Assembly: GCF_019578655.1 (NCBI RefSeq)
Contig: NC_063259.1
Location: 27,081,277-27,145,276, forward strand
Direction of reading: 5' to 3'
Source: Ricinus communis
Lineage: Eukaryota > Streptophyta > Magnoliopsida > Malpighiales > Euphorbiaceae
Length of the DNA: 64,000 nucleotides
The translations under genes were made by a program, and so were the position numbers. Positions 49,498 through 60,875 of the stretch are shown here, piece by piece. How positions within the stretch are numbered: the first letter of the stretch is position 1; the number at the start of each line of letters is the position of its first letter. The notes beneath the pieces were generated by a model. The model made no database searches and was not told the DNA's origin. It was given only the letters and a program-made list of their open reading frames with translations.

Positions 49498-52308
49498 ATG
49501 GCCAAAGCTGTTCCTCTTGCTATTCTCAAAGTATTGATGATCCTACTATTTGCTGGTTGGGTTGCTATTTGGATTCTAAAGCCTACTAATCTATGGACAA
49601 GAAAATGGAAAGAAGCTGAAGATAGCGCTAGGTCTACCGTGTTTGGCTATTATGGTGGGTATGCAAAAAAGGGTCATGTGGGTGTATTTTCTTTACCGTT
49701 ATATCAGTTAAGATTAGGAGAATAATCATTTGACTGCGCATTCTTACCACAATAACCCAAGAGATTTATGATTCTGAATGGTTAATGAATGTACTGCAGG
49801 TCTTGACTTTGCTGTGTACACGTTCCCTATAATTGCTCTGGCTATAACTGGGCTCGTTTACTTGAGTTTTCTGTCCAAGGAGCCAGTAACAAGAAGGTAT
49901 TATTAAGGTTGTGCAATTCGATAAATCGTTATCAATGCTAAGCTATGCCTAAATATTACACTTATGCTTCATAATGACAGACAAGCAAGGATTCCAACAA
50001 GTGGCATCTCAAATCCTGTGATAGTAAACAGTTTTGTGGGTGTCTTGTCTACCTTAGAAATCTTGGTTGTGCTCTTCTTCATCCTCTTTTTAGCATGGAC
50101 ATATTATGTCCGCATCGCTAATGACTTTAAGAAGTTGATGCCTGCGAAATCACTGAACTTGAATTTGTAAGTCATGATATACTAAATAAGATCTGGGGAA
50201 TATTCAAAATACTTGCATCACTGATATTTTCCTGTATTTCAGATGGCAACTCAAGTATCTTAGAGTGGCAACTCGATTTGGTCTGCTAGCAGAAGCCTGC
50301 CTGGCTTTGCTGCTTCTGCCTATCTTGAGAGGCTTGGCCTTATTTCAGTTATTTGGTATCCAATTTGAAGCTACTGTAAGATACCATGTCTGGCTTGGGA
50401 CTTCAATGATATTTTTTGCCACTCTTCATGGTGCAAGCACCTTGTTTATCTGGGGTGTCAGCCATCACATTCAAGACGAGGCAACTCTTTTAGTCCCTTG
50501 TTCTTTTTCCTTCAAAAAACATGTTATGGTTTCTGACTGCTATTCAATTTCAGGTCAGGAGGTGGCAGAAAACAGGACGGATATACTTGGCTGGGGAGAT
50601 GGCTCTTGTTGCTGGACTAGCAATCTGGATCACTTCACTTCCTCAAATAAGGAGGAAAAGATTTGAAATCTTCTATTACACGCATCACCTCTATGTAGTG
50701 TTCCTAATATTCTTCTTGTTTCATGCTGGAGACCGTCACTTCTATATGGTTTTTCCTGGAATTTTTCTCTTTGGTCTCGACAAGCTACTTCGAATCGTGC
50801 AATCAAAACCAGACACTTGCATTCTTTCTGCAAGATTATTTCCAAATAAAGCTGTCGAACTCATTCTGCCAAAGGATCCAAGTAAACATTCTTTTGCTTT
50901 TCCAAGCTAACATTTGTGTGATGACAATATACCTGATTTCCTACTAATTTCAGGCTTGAAGTATACTCCAACAAGTGTGATACATATGAAGATACCAAGC
51001 ATATCAAAATTTCAGTGGCATTCCTTCAGTATAACTTCTAGTTCAAACATCGATGAACGAACTATTTCTCTCATAATAAGAGGCACGGGAGGCTGGACAA
51101 GCTCTTTATATAACATGATACAAGCAGAATTGGATTCAAATGCTGACCAGATGAGTTGCATACCTACTGCTATTCAAGGCCCTTATGGACCCGCCTCAGT
51201 AGACTTCCTTAGGTTTGTTAGACCTGAATTAATATATGTAGCATACAGTAATAAGCTTTGAAATTTGACTTTCAAGTTTAAACACCAACTAAAAAGCTTT
51301 TGCAGGTATGACAGTCTACTTCTGATAGCAGGCGGAATTGGGATAACCCCATTTCTAAGCATCTTAAAGGAAATTGCTTCTCTGCAAAGAAGCAGCAGAT
51401 CATATAGATTGCCCGAACAAATTCAACTTATCCATGTGATAAAGAACTCGCAGGACATTTGTCTGTTGAACTCAATTTCTCCTCTCCTTCTCAACCAGTC
51501 ATCAAAGCAACTGAGGCTGAAGCTGAAGGTATTTGTGACCCAAGAACAGAAGAATAATGCAACATTGAGGGAATTATTGAATGATTTATCTCTTGTACAA
51601 ACAGTTAACTTCAGCACTAAATGCTCGAATTATGCAATACATGGACTAGAAACTCCACTCTGGATGGCTGCCATAACCGCATTGACTTCCATTGTATTCC
51701 TTGTTTTCCTTATGTGTTTTAACCACTTGTTTGATCCAATTGAAAAGAAAAGTGCTGCATCCGTAAAGATGGCTGTTCGTCCCGAAAAGAAGGTTGCTAA
51801 AGAAAAGACTCCATCGTCAATTGTGGATATACTTCTTCTGTCTTCTTTTATCATTGCTGTAACATGCAGCACTTTTATTGCAATCATTTTGAGGTGGAAA
51901 AGACTCAAGAAAGATATTCCATCTGTCTCCCAAAGACAAGGCATATTTTTGGAACCAAGTTCAATGGAGTTAAGGGGTTCTCGTGAGGAACAAGAAATCC
52001 ATTTCGGAGGAAGGCCTAATTTCCAAGGTATATCTTTTTCTTGAAATGTTACCTGACCTATTCCTTTTTTTATTTTTTATTATTAACTCTTGGTCCCTAA
52101 TTATGGTCATATTGTGATTTATATAGATATTTTCTCCAAGTTTACAAATGAAACTGTTGGATCTGACGTTGGAGTGTTAGTTTGTGGACCTGAAACTATG
52201 AAAGAATCAGTAGCATCATTTTGCCATCTGAAATCTCAAGGTTTTAATGTTGGTGCTGAGAAAAAGAAACCATACTTCAGTTTCCATTCCCTCAGCTTCT
52301 CACTTTAG
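49498..52308 (+). CDS. Ferric reduction oxidase (FRO8-like)
   Basis: Eight exons, 49498-49654, 49800-49896, 49981-50166, 50243-50480, 50554-50881, 50954-51212, 51306-52027 and 52127-52308, give 722 residues, the usual FRO length. FROs are membrane flavocytochromes that pass electrons from NADPH through FAD and two haems to Fe(III) or Cu(II) chelates. An N-terminal membrane segment (about 8-28) precedes further helices. Haem ligands are H195 and H209 (YHVWLG..., TLHG) and H270 and H283 (YYTHHLY, LFHAG). FAD binding is at HSFSIT (358-363). NADPH binding is at GPYGPASVDF, GGIGITP (431-437) and VLVCGP (679-684). It ends HSLSFSL, like other FROs. The N-terminal LWTRKWKEAEDSAR segment resembles FRO8, the mitochondrial type, as I recall it; the subfamily and location are inference. 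Intron 4 has a GC donor; the rest are GT-AG. Confidence 0.92.
50481..50553 (+). other. Likely GC-AG intron of the ferric reductase gene
   Basis: GAG/GCAACT to TTTCAG, 73 nt, phase 0, giving HHIQDE/VRRWQKTG, which fits family spacing. A GT 12 nt further on (TTA/GTCCCT) is also in phase and would add four residues, but it is a poor donor. Confidence 0.65.
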
Positions 52309-54136
52309 TCTCAAGATTGCCAATATGAATCATTAACATACAAGAAGTTTTAAACAATAATGGGCTCTGAGCTTCTGCTTCTATAATGTACACATTGTAT
52401 GGTAGCATTATTCTGAAATTAGAATGAAAGGGTTTCTGCTTTTAGCTTTTGTAAACTACCCAAACTTTTATTAGTTAGTGGGTTTCTGTCAAAATACTTG
52501 CAAGATTTGGTTACTGAAGTATGAATTTATTACACATAGACAAAGGCACAATCTTGTCTTGCCCTCATAGCCTAATTTATCATGATTAAAGAATAAAAAA
52601 ATACAGTAGTATCCACTTTCGTGCGGCAATTTATGTTAATTATCAATGTGTTAAACCTGGATTTGCTGCAGGTTGCCTTTGTGCGCTAAGGTCTTTCAAG
52701 TAGGCATCGCTTGAAATTATGTGGAAGTTATCATGTTTTTGTTTTTCTTTAAATGATCAACATTGCTCCTATGAGGTCAATCAACTACTGTTCTTTTGTC
52801 ATTTCAACATTACAAAATACCCATTGCGCCCATAATCCAAACTTCATCACAGTAAACATGATGATTGTAGTGGAGCTAATAATTGTTTTTACAATAAACC
52901 TAAATGGGAAAAAAATCATCAACTTGCATTACTTTCTTGGTGAATTTATATTGAAGAAACAGGACCAAAATCCCACCAATGGCAATTTGAATGGCTCTAC
53001 ACAAAGTAGAGGAATATTCCTAATAGACAACTTTATATTCAGTCCGATTGAAACAAGACTTGAAAATATCATCTTGGTTGAGCCGATAAGGAAGGTCCAC
53101 ACTCCAGGCTAGCCAGACCTAAAACCTGCGTGCTATGTCTGAAATCAGCCAAACCAAACACCACTCATGTTTCATCGTCTTATACGATAATATATGTGGA
53201 AAAGGAGCCGATTGTTTATCTCTGTGGGGCAGAGATCAGACATAATGACTAATGACAAATGATAATGATCTCCACTTGTAAAATACTCGTAATCATAAAC
53301 CACAATGCATATCCTAAGACCCAATTAGATTAATTTATGGTACGAGTTTGGTCAGTGCGTATCATAAAAAGAGTTGACGCCGTTCTATTAGACCTTACCC
53401 ATTTCAAGAATATGAAAATTGAACTAAATGGACTGTGACACGTCCTGACACAAACTCATTTGTCCATTTTTGCTAGCCATCGACATTATTATTATTATTA
53501 TTATTATTATTATGTGCATATATTTCTCCTAGTAGATTATTAAAAAAATTAGGAGTAAGATGGAGCTTGCAACCCGTTTATCTGCCTAGATTTCATCGCA
53601 ATTTATAATCTACTGGTGATTTCTGTGATGGGTACGCACTTCTCATTCTGTTGAGTGCACGAAACTTCATTGTATTTGTATGTAGCAGGTCATAGCACAC
53701 ACAAGAGAATAGTCGAGCATACATATAAATATATTAGGCATTGAGGTGGACCTGGTCCTGTCTGAATTGTGCTTGAAAATTGAATGAATCCAACTTAAAT
53801 AGTTCTAACAAAGTAAGGGTCCACAGTTCATTTCCAATTTAGAAACATGGATTTAGGTTAAACATAAAATTCATCAAATTTTTATAACTTCATTCAGAAA
53901 TAGAGAAAGGACGGATGGTTCTGTCGTTAAAATCAGAAGCAACTTTTTTCCTTAATCCAACCAAATCAGATTGTCCAAAAATGTCCAATTGCTGATTCAC
54001 GTATCTCTGAAAAACTTGCAGAAAAAATCAAAGCAATGACTTTTCTTTGTTATTATCTGACAAAAACTTAATTAAATTAACCGTGTCAAAAAACAAAAAG
54101 AAAAAAAGAAATACATATTCACACTGGCAGTCAAAG
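52309..54136. other. Intergenic region between convergent genes
   Basis: 3' flanks of the plus-strand ferric reductase and minus-strand receptor kinase. An (ATT)n run lies at 53485-53513. The frame 52753-53112 (+) is AT-biased with no recognisable features. Confidence 0.5.
53485..53513. repeat. (ATT)n microsatellite
   Basis: About nine to ten ATT units. Confidence 0.9.
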
Positions 54137-56137
54137 TCAATGCCGCTGGTGGTGGTGGTGGTGGCTGGAAGCTCCTTCCCCACCGGCGCCGCCTCCACGA
54201 GCCAATTCAGTCAGCAACTCCGCCGGTGCAGCAGCAGCATCCTCTCCAACGAGAACAGCAACAACCTCCTTCATGGTAGGCCTTCTTTGAGGATCAGGGT
54301 GACAAGCAGCCAACCCAAGTTTCAAGACCATCTCCATTTCCTCAACACCATACTCTCCTTGAATCCTCTCATCAGCAGCCTCAACAACTTTTCCTTCAAC
54401 ATACAACTCTCTTACACATTCAATCAACACTCTATCATCCTCGTCATCATCTTTCCCCATCTCTATTGGCCTCCTCCCACACGCCACTTCCAATATCACC
54501 ACTCCAAAACTATATACATCGCTTGCAGCTGTTGGTGCCGCCAGTGTTGCCAGCTCTGGCGCTAAGTATCCCAATGTCCCTACTACTCGTGTCGTGTTGG
54601 GCACCTCATTGTGACTATATAGCTTTGCGAGCCCGAAGTCTCCAAGTCTGCCTCGCATTTCTGAATCTAATAAAATGTTGCTTGATTTGATATCTCTGTG
54701 TATTACTACTTGGTCCCATCCGTGATGGAGATAGTTTAGTCCTTCTGCTACGTCTGAGAGGATCTGGCGACGTTTCTGCCAGTTTAAAGATTTGTTGGTT
54801 GAGTTGAATATGTAGCGGTCCAGACTGCCATTAGGCATGTAATCGTAAACAAGCATGAGTTCGTTTGATTTTCTGCACCATCCTCGCATTTGGACTAGGT
54901 TTTTGTGTTGAAGTCTGCCCATGCTTGATATCTCTGCCATGAATTCTCTTAAACCTTGCTTGGAGTCGTGGTTTACGCATTTGACTGCAATTTCTGTGTT
55001 GTTTGACAGTGTTCCTCTGTATACTTTCCCGAAACCTCCTGAACCCAGAAGCTGATCTTTGGAGAATCCGTTTGTAGCTTGGGTTAGTTCTTCGTAGGAG
55101 AACCTATGAGGCCAGTACTCAAGTTCCCAATCTTCCATCTCATCCTCTTCTTGATTATTAAACTTCTTCTTTAACCAAAACCAGTAAAACCCATAAGCAC
55201 AAATGAGCACAAAAGCAACACAACCAATTGTAATCCCAGCAATAGCTCCAGCTGATAAAGAATTAGACGATGAAGGTAGCATAAAAACTGGCAAATTTGT
55301 AGTATTGATGTCTCTAGCATTCCCAGTATCACTAAAACTCCAAGCCAAAATCCTTTGTGCCTCAACCCAAGTAGTTTTGGAAGCCGAAAACCCGAAAAAC
55401 ATATCAGAAGAAACGTAATTAGCAATTATAGATTTTTTATAGGACAAGGTAGGAACAGAAGGACGTGACACACCAATAGGCGCTACCGTAACATTGATCT
55501 CAAGATTAGTACCATCGAAGTCAATCCAAGCATGAACATTCTGCCCAGTATTCATAGCTAGCGGAACAAAATCATCAGATGAATTATAATATCCAGCAGG
55601 CTCTGTTGCGATAGATTCAATATTATTCAAATCGATCCCAATATGATTCCCATCTGGGTCATTGAATTCAGGATTTCGCCCAGTATCAAATTCTACAACA
55701 AGTAGTGGAGCTTGAGAAGGTACTGTGCTATTTGTGAACAGGCCAAAGTACTGACTGGCAATAGCATTAGGTGGGTTTGTCCAGTTTGAGAGAACAAAAG
55801 TGAGGCCAAAGCCTGGACTCGTAGCGATCTCTGGTAAAACAGAGAAAACAAAGGAAGTTGAAAATGAAGAGAGAGTAGTAGAGTTTTGAGTCGGCTTCAT
55901 TCGAATTCTCGATGGGTAAAAGACACGACCAAGTGAATATTGATTTGTGTCGTTGGTGAGCCGTATGACCGATGAGTCTACCCGGGCATCGCCGATTAGA
56001 ATGACGTCCGGGTTAGTGGTATTGAAGGAATTAAAGAGAAAGTCCAGGGCAAAACAGGAAGATAAATAACACAGCAGCAGCAGGAGGAGGAGGAGGAGGA
56101 AAGAGAGCGGTGGTGATGGTAGTGGTGGCGGCGGCAT
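54137..56137 (-). CDS. L-type lectin-domain receptor kinase (LecRK)
   Basis: One exon, 666 residues, intronless as usual for the family. A Pro-rich start and Leu-rich signal peptide (about 1-30) lead into an extracellular legume-lectin domain (about 31-272). That domain contains the metal-site region VVEFDT...NHIGIDL (about 147-170) and several N-glycosylation sequons. One membrane helix spans about 296-321. The cytoplasmic Ser/Thr kinase has the Gly loop GSGGFGKV (365-372), Lys 386 (IAVK), catalytic HRD at 480-482 and DFG at 500-502, so it is an active RD-type kinase. Such proteins sit in the plasma membrane and sense extracellular signals such as eATP, NAD+ or carbohydrate patterns in immunity and development; the ligand here is unknown. 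The kinase sequence (MRGWCRKSNELMLVYDYMPN) is close to clade S members (LecRK-S.1-like) by memory. The tail is Gly/Ala-rich and ends in a short His run. Confidence 0.95.
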   Translation of the reverse strand: MPPPPLPSPPLSFLLLLLLLLLCYLSSCFALDFLFNSFNTTNPDVILIGDARVDSSVIRLTNDTNQYSLGRVFYPSRIRMKPTQNSTTLSSFSTSFVFSVLPEIATSPGFGLTFVLSNWTNPPNAIASQYFGLFTNSTVPSQAPLLVVEFDTGRNPEFNDPDGNHIGIDLNNIESIATEPAGYYNSSDDFVPLAMNTGQNVHAWIDFDGTNLEINVTVAPIGVSRPSVPTLSYKKSIIANYVSSDMFFGFSASKTTWVEAQRILAWSFSDTGNARDINTTNLPVFMLPSSSNSLSAGAIAGITIGCVAFVLICAYGFYWFWLKKKFNNQEEDEMEDWELEYWPHRFSYEELTQATNGFSKDQLLGSGGFGKVYRGTLSNNTEIAVKCVNHDSKQGLREFMAEISSMGRLQHKNLVQMRGWCRKSNELMLVYDYMPNGSLDRYIFNSTNKSLNWQKRRQILSDVAEGLNYLHHGWDQVVIHRDIKSSNILLDSEMRGRLGDFGLAKLYSHNEVPNTTRVVGTLGYLAPELATLAAPTAASDVYSFGVVILEVACGRRPIEMGKDDDEDDRVLIECVRELYVEGKVVEAADERIQGEYGVEEMEMVLKLGLAACHPDPQRRPTMKEVVAVLVGEDAAAAPAELLTELARGGGAGGEGASSHHHHHQRH

Positions 56138-58811
56138 CTCATTTCAGATTTCGGCGAAGGGCTGAGAGATTGGATTGAAGGATCGAAAGTGGCAATTATT
56201 ATTTTAGGAGTGGTCAGTATATTTAATTTGAAATTAAATTGAACAGGTTGGATTAGTCAATCATCATTTATGGTACAGATCTCCGGTCTTTATTTTACAT
56301 TTTCTTATTGTTTTTTTGGGTCTATCATCTAGTTTTTGTACTATCGTATGCTGATTTGTTACTAATTATTATTTGAATTGCCAAGAGAAGTCTACTTCTT
56401 TTTATAAAATATCTACTCAACCATATTTTTTTTTTAATATGATAAATTCGATAGGTTTTTGTACAAAAATGGGATCAATTGAGTATGTTATATTTATTGG
56501 GGTTTCCATCACTGCCAAACTTAAAATCTTTAAATTCAAAGTGTTTTTGCTGAGATCTTTTTTTGCTTTTTTTTTCTTCTTTTCCAGTTTTCTTTAAGCA
56601 ATCTTTCTGAAGTTTGCTTGTTAGACCGCTGCCGGCCTTATTTGGTGGCCGGTAGAGACAGAGAGAAAAATTGCAAGTGAGTGGATGATTGACAAATTTT
56701 TTTATAACATGTATATTATTTAAAATTAATAATTATTTATTGATTTGATATATATATATTAAATTTAAATAAAAATTTAAATAATTTTATATTCAATTTA
56801 ACAATTTCTATTCTATTTTTGTATGTAATGAGATATAAATATAATTATAGGATAGTTTATGAGTTACCTTTCGAAATAAATTTATTTTTATTTTTATAGT
56901 GATATTATTTTATTATATAGCCAATTATCTTTAGATACTATGGAAAAGAGACAAAAACTCAATAAGCACAGATTTCGCAAATCCAGCATCCTAAAGAGTA
57001 AAAGTTGACTAAATCCTACTTTAAGAAAATTGGAAAAAGTAGTCTGAAGCAATACATGAATTGTACACATGCTTGCACTTTTGGTAAGCTCAGTGGGAAG
57101 CTGGATTCAATCTTTTCCAGAACCCATTCAGATGGAAAGATTCCTATCAGCCATTTCACATTAAGCTTGCCACTTTTCCATTCCATTGCAAAGTACCAAG
57201 ACGTGAATTTATTCTTGTAAATCTGCTTTCTTAGGTTCTTTTTTTAGTTCATGCATATAGTTGCAATCTTTGTCAATCCCCTTGGAAAAGGAATGTACTC
57301 TAGAGGACATTTGTGGCACTTCCATATTTATCGCCCTTTGCTAGATTTTCCAAATTGATTCTCTAAAAGGTTCTTGATTCCACACTGTTCACAATTGAAG
57401 GGCTGCTGCCAGACCTAAGAACATTGGCCGTGTGGCTTGGAAAAAACACACAAGGCCTGCTGCTCATCCAAAGCCCGATAATTGCAAGCGGGCCCTTTTT
57501 CTTAGAGCTGATGATCGTATATGGAGATTCTGATATTAGAGACCCAATAAAGATATGGAGAAAACCACAGAAACTTCAATCCAAGAATAAAACAAAAAGT
57601 ATTAATTCACAATAACACAAGCATACAAAAGAAAAGATAAGCTATGTCACATCCGTGTGCACTATTCAGGATTAGAACATGGGATATTATGTTATTTTCG
57701 TATAGAAAAACAAAGCCAATCCGTGTCACCTCTACAATTATCTTCTAAGTTCTGCCTTCACCATTAACGAAGAATCTGCAAAGCCATTTCGTGATGGGTC
57801 AGTTATTGAGGATAAGAGGTGGACCTAACGTTCAGCAAATACTGCCACTATATGCCACACTGGATGACGACTCTGGCTAACTGATTTTAGGACATCTTTC
57901 TAACTGGGCTAGCGGCTGTCGCCACAACACCACCCACGTGTTAGGCACGCACAGAATCTTTGCTCCACTTGTCATCCCCTGGCTCATTCCAATCTCCCAA
58001 GTTCATTCATTTGGTGACGATCCGGTTCAAAATTAGAATTACGTTTAACTATTGAAATGAGGTAATAAGTTTCCTTTCTTTCTAAATTATTTGTCGCAAT
58101 TAAGGTGTGGTGGATGTTTGATTGACAATTTCTAATGTTCTGGTCGCCAGTATGTACCCTGGAATCTTTCAACTATTTAATGTGAATAAAGGCTTTTCTG
58201 AAATATCTTAGGCAGTGTTTGTTTAATAAGGAGTAACAATAAGAAAAAGTGGTATGTGTTTAGACTTTAGATGTGCTGCCAGAATCACTTTCGCTTGCTC
58301 AATTCATCTTCTTAACTTCTCAAAGCTTCAGCTCAATTGCGTGAATAATAAGGAATTTTCATAATAATAAGTTTGGGACAATTGCGTTGAAAATAAGGCC
58401 ACCTGCCCCACCCTAATAATTTGCGATCGCTCGGTTTGGGCAAAGTTTTGGTGTAACAAGTATTTTGCTACTTTGGAATAGAATTTTCGACTTCTTAACT
58501 TGTGCACCATTTGATTTGATAGGGTATCACATTCCAAGAATATTTATTAGGAAGAATGCCTTGGCAAATGTACATCCTCCGTATATGTTTCATTAAAAGG
58601 ACAATCAGGAGAATGTAAGAAAAGAAAGATTAATTTAAATTTGTAGTTTATTTTTATTAAAAAGTTAAATTTGTAGTTATCCTCTTAGTAAATAAGTTTA
58701 TGTGATTTACCTGTTGCAAAATGAAGTATATTATTATTATTTTATTTATTTGTTAATATAGTACATACATAGTAAAAGAAAGGAAAAGTACTTAATATGA
58801 ATAAATAAAAA
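56138..58811. other. LecRK promoter side and intergenic DNA
   Basis: No gene supported. The part 56682-56790 resembles the miniature-element arms at 45.4-45.7 kb. Confidence 0.5.
56682..56790. repeat. Diverged copy of the 45.4-kb inverted-repeat family
   Basis: It shares the order GGATGATTGACA, ATTATTTAAAATTAATAA and TTGATTTGATATATA with the reverse complement of the 45.5-kb arms. No second arm was delimited. Confidence 0.35.
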
Positions 58812-59057
58812 GGCAAAATATATTCTTAAATTTTTGAATTTTATTTAATTGAGTCTTTTTATTTATATTAAAAATTTAATAATTCTGAATTCAAAATATA
58901 AAAATATAATAAAATAAATAAAATTTTTGTAAGATATATATAAAAAGTTCTCAATAAAACTAAAACTAAAAATGTAAAATCTAATAAAATAAATTAAAAA
59001 TTCAAAAGTTTAACAAAATAAAATAAAAAGTTTCAAAAATTCATAACAAATTTTGCC
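58812..59057. mobile_element. Miniature inverted-repeat element, copy 2
   Basis: A 246-bp AT-rich element. Its inverted ends begin GGCAAAAT on both sides, with similarity continuing through AATTTTTGAA about 27 bp in. TAAAAA is repeated directly at 58806-58811 and 59058-59063 as a possible short target duplication. It is related to 30111-30338. Confidence 0.6.
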
Positions 59058-59063
59058 TAAAAA

Positions 59064-59950
59064 TATTACAATAGCACTATCTCACTAAAAACGTCAATCA
59101 TATCCGTAAATAAATATATATCATATAAGTAATAATTAGTAATATGATAATAGTATATGAATGTTGTTAATTCTACAAATGGAATAAGTCACATACATAA
59201 ACTAGCTTATTTCTTTTATATATATACTTAAATTTGAAAAAAATAGATAAATCAAAAGTTTGACTTTATAACTTTGACCAAGTAAGAATTTATCAATCAC
59301 GGAAAAATAGTGGGCAACAAAAACAAAACCAAATTCAGAAGGGTGTAACATTTGTTAATTTTCAAAGTTGAATATAAAGCTTAGAGTAATTAACTTAAAC
59401 AAAATTATGATAAGAAATAGAGTTTATAATTAAAAAAATATAGAAACAAATCAGAATACGATTTAATTGATATATTCACTATAAGATTTAGAGTATGTAA
59501 GTAATATTTATTCTATATTGCACAGATCTAGGATAATGAATAATTTTTTTTCAATAAGGTAAAATCGTACTACTATATAATGAATTGAATTTCATGTGAG
59601 CATATGTTATAGAATGATAATTTATTAAAATTAAAGTATATAAGAAAATATTAATGAATAATTAAATTTTATTAATATATAATTATTTTATAGTTTTTTA
59701 TAGGTTTGTGATTCGATTCTTATATTAAATATTGACATGAAAAAAAAACGTATTCATTGGCAAAAGTCTGGCGAGACACAGCAGAGCTGGAAAATAATTA
59801 AAATCTTTGTTTTAGGACCGAATGAAAGAATCTCCGAAAGACATGCCCACCTAAAGTAGGCCACGGAGCCCCACCTGATTGGCCGCTCTCCTCTTACTTT
59901 CCTTTCCCTCGAGAAAACGAATATCCGAATATTTTCCAAACCGTATATGG

Positions 59951-59982
<32 letters not shown>

Positions 59983-60070
59983 GCCCGCTTCCTTTCCGTT
60001 TCCAACAATTTCACAACTCCCATTGCGTGTGGGTCCCATCACTTGCGTTACTATTGTACCCCTTTTCTCC
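59064..60070. other. Intergenic DNA and PB1-gene promoter
   Basis: No gene seen. The CT-rich promoter part begins near 59950. Confidence 0.5.
59951..59977. repeat. (TC)n microsatellite
   Basis: About 13 CT units, 260-280 bp upstream of the PB1-gene ATG. Pyrimidine runs of this type are common in plant core promoters and leaders. Confidence 0.9.
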
Positions 60071-60078
60071 TATTTATA
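60071..60078 (+). promoter_or_regulatory. Probable TATA box of the PB1 gene
   Basis: TATTTATA lies 156 bp before the ATG, giving a leader of about 125 nt. The leader is C/T-rich, as expected. Confidence 0.5.
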
Positions 60079-60233
60079 CCTTTCAAGTTCACTTCCCTTG
60101 CGGTTTGAAACACAAACCAATCTCTCCTCTCCACTTTCAGGTACCCCTCTAAAAATCTCCCTTTCTTAGAGAAAAAAGAAAAGGAAAAAAATCGAACGGA
60201 AGCTTCTCTTTTACATTCACTCTCAATCAAAAC

Positions 60234-60875
60234 ATGGTGAGGGATAGTAGTGAATCGAAGAGAAGCACTCTGAAGTTTCTTTGTAGTTACGGCGGTAAGA
60301 TTGTTCCTCGTTCCATTGACGGAAGTCTCCGTTACGTTGGTGGTCTGACCAGAGTTCTTGCTGTCGATCGCTCTATTTCCTTTGCAGGTTTGTTAATCAG
60401 TTTTTTTCCATTGATTGATTGCTTGCTTGCTAATTTGATTTCATTTAGAGAGGCTGAATTGGTGATTTTTCGTTTGATTACAGAGTTGATGGTTAAGCTT
60501 GGAGAATTTTGCGGATACTCCGTGGAATTGAGGTGTCAGCTACCTAACGGAGATTTGGAGACGTTGATTTCAATAAAATCAGAAGAAGAATTGCGTTTTC
60601 TTATTGAAGAATATAATCGGAATTGTCGTGGTTCTAAAATTAGAGCGGTTCTTACTCCTCCAAAGTCGCTCAAGACAATCTCTCCTCCTCCATCAACTCC
60701 TTCAAGCGTTGATCTATCCCCAACTAAATCAAAACCAATCACTTACGGACTGCCGATTGGATATCCTATCAGTGTTTATAAAGACACTGGCAGAATGCGT
60801 TACAATTCATATTTTGGACAAGGAAACCCTAGATTGGGGTGTTGTGACTCTTGCTGCTACAGAAACTGGCATTGA
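60234..60875 (+). CDS. Small PB1-domain protein
   Basis: Two exons, 60234-60387 and 60484-60875, give 181 residues. The joined product has a PB1 (octicosapeptide/Phox/Bem1p) domain at about 12-110. The first strand is TLKFLCSYGGKIVPR, with the conserved basic residue K14. GSLRYVGGLTRVLAVDRSI follows. The junction ISFAELMVKL restores helix 1. The acidic OPCA-like segment LPNGDLETLISIKSEEEL comes next. PB1 domains form front-to-back dimers with other PB1 proteins. There is no kinase, DNA-binding or other domain; the C-terminal 70 residues are Pro/Ser-rich and then Cys-rich (GCCDSCCYRNWH). This matches the plant family of short PB1-only proteins of unknown role. The 96-nt GT-AG intron has no in-frame stop, so an unspliced transcript would encode 213 residues with the domain interrupted. 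Confidence 0.88.
   Translation: MVRDSSESKRSTLKFLCSYGGKIVPRSIDGSLRYVGGLTRVLAVDRSISFAGLLISFFPLIDCLLANLISFREAELVIFRLITELMVKLGEFCGYSVELRCQLPNGDLETLISIKSEEELRFLIEEYNRNCRGSKIRAVLTPPKSLKTISPPPSTPSSVDLSPTKSKPITYGLPIGYPISVYKDTGRMRYNSYFGQGNPRLGCCDSCCYRNWH

Noticed and set aside
52753..53112. 119-codon plus-strand open frame
   Set aside because: AT-driven residue mix (Ile, Asn, Phe) with no family features.
54047..54565. 172-codon plus-strand open frame
   Set aside because: Antisense shadow of the lectin receptor kinase C-terminus.
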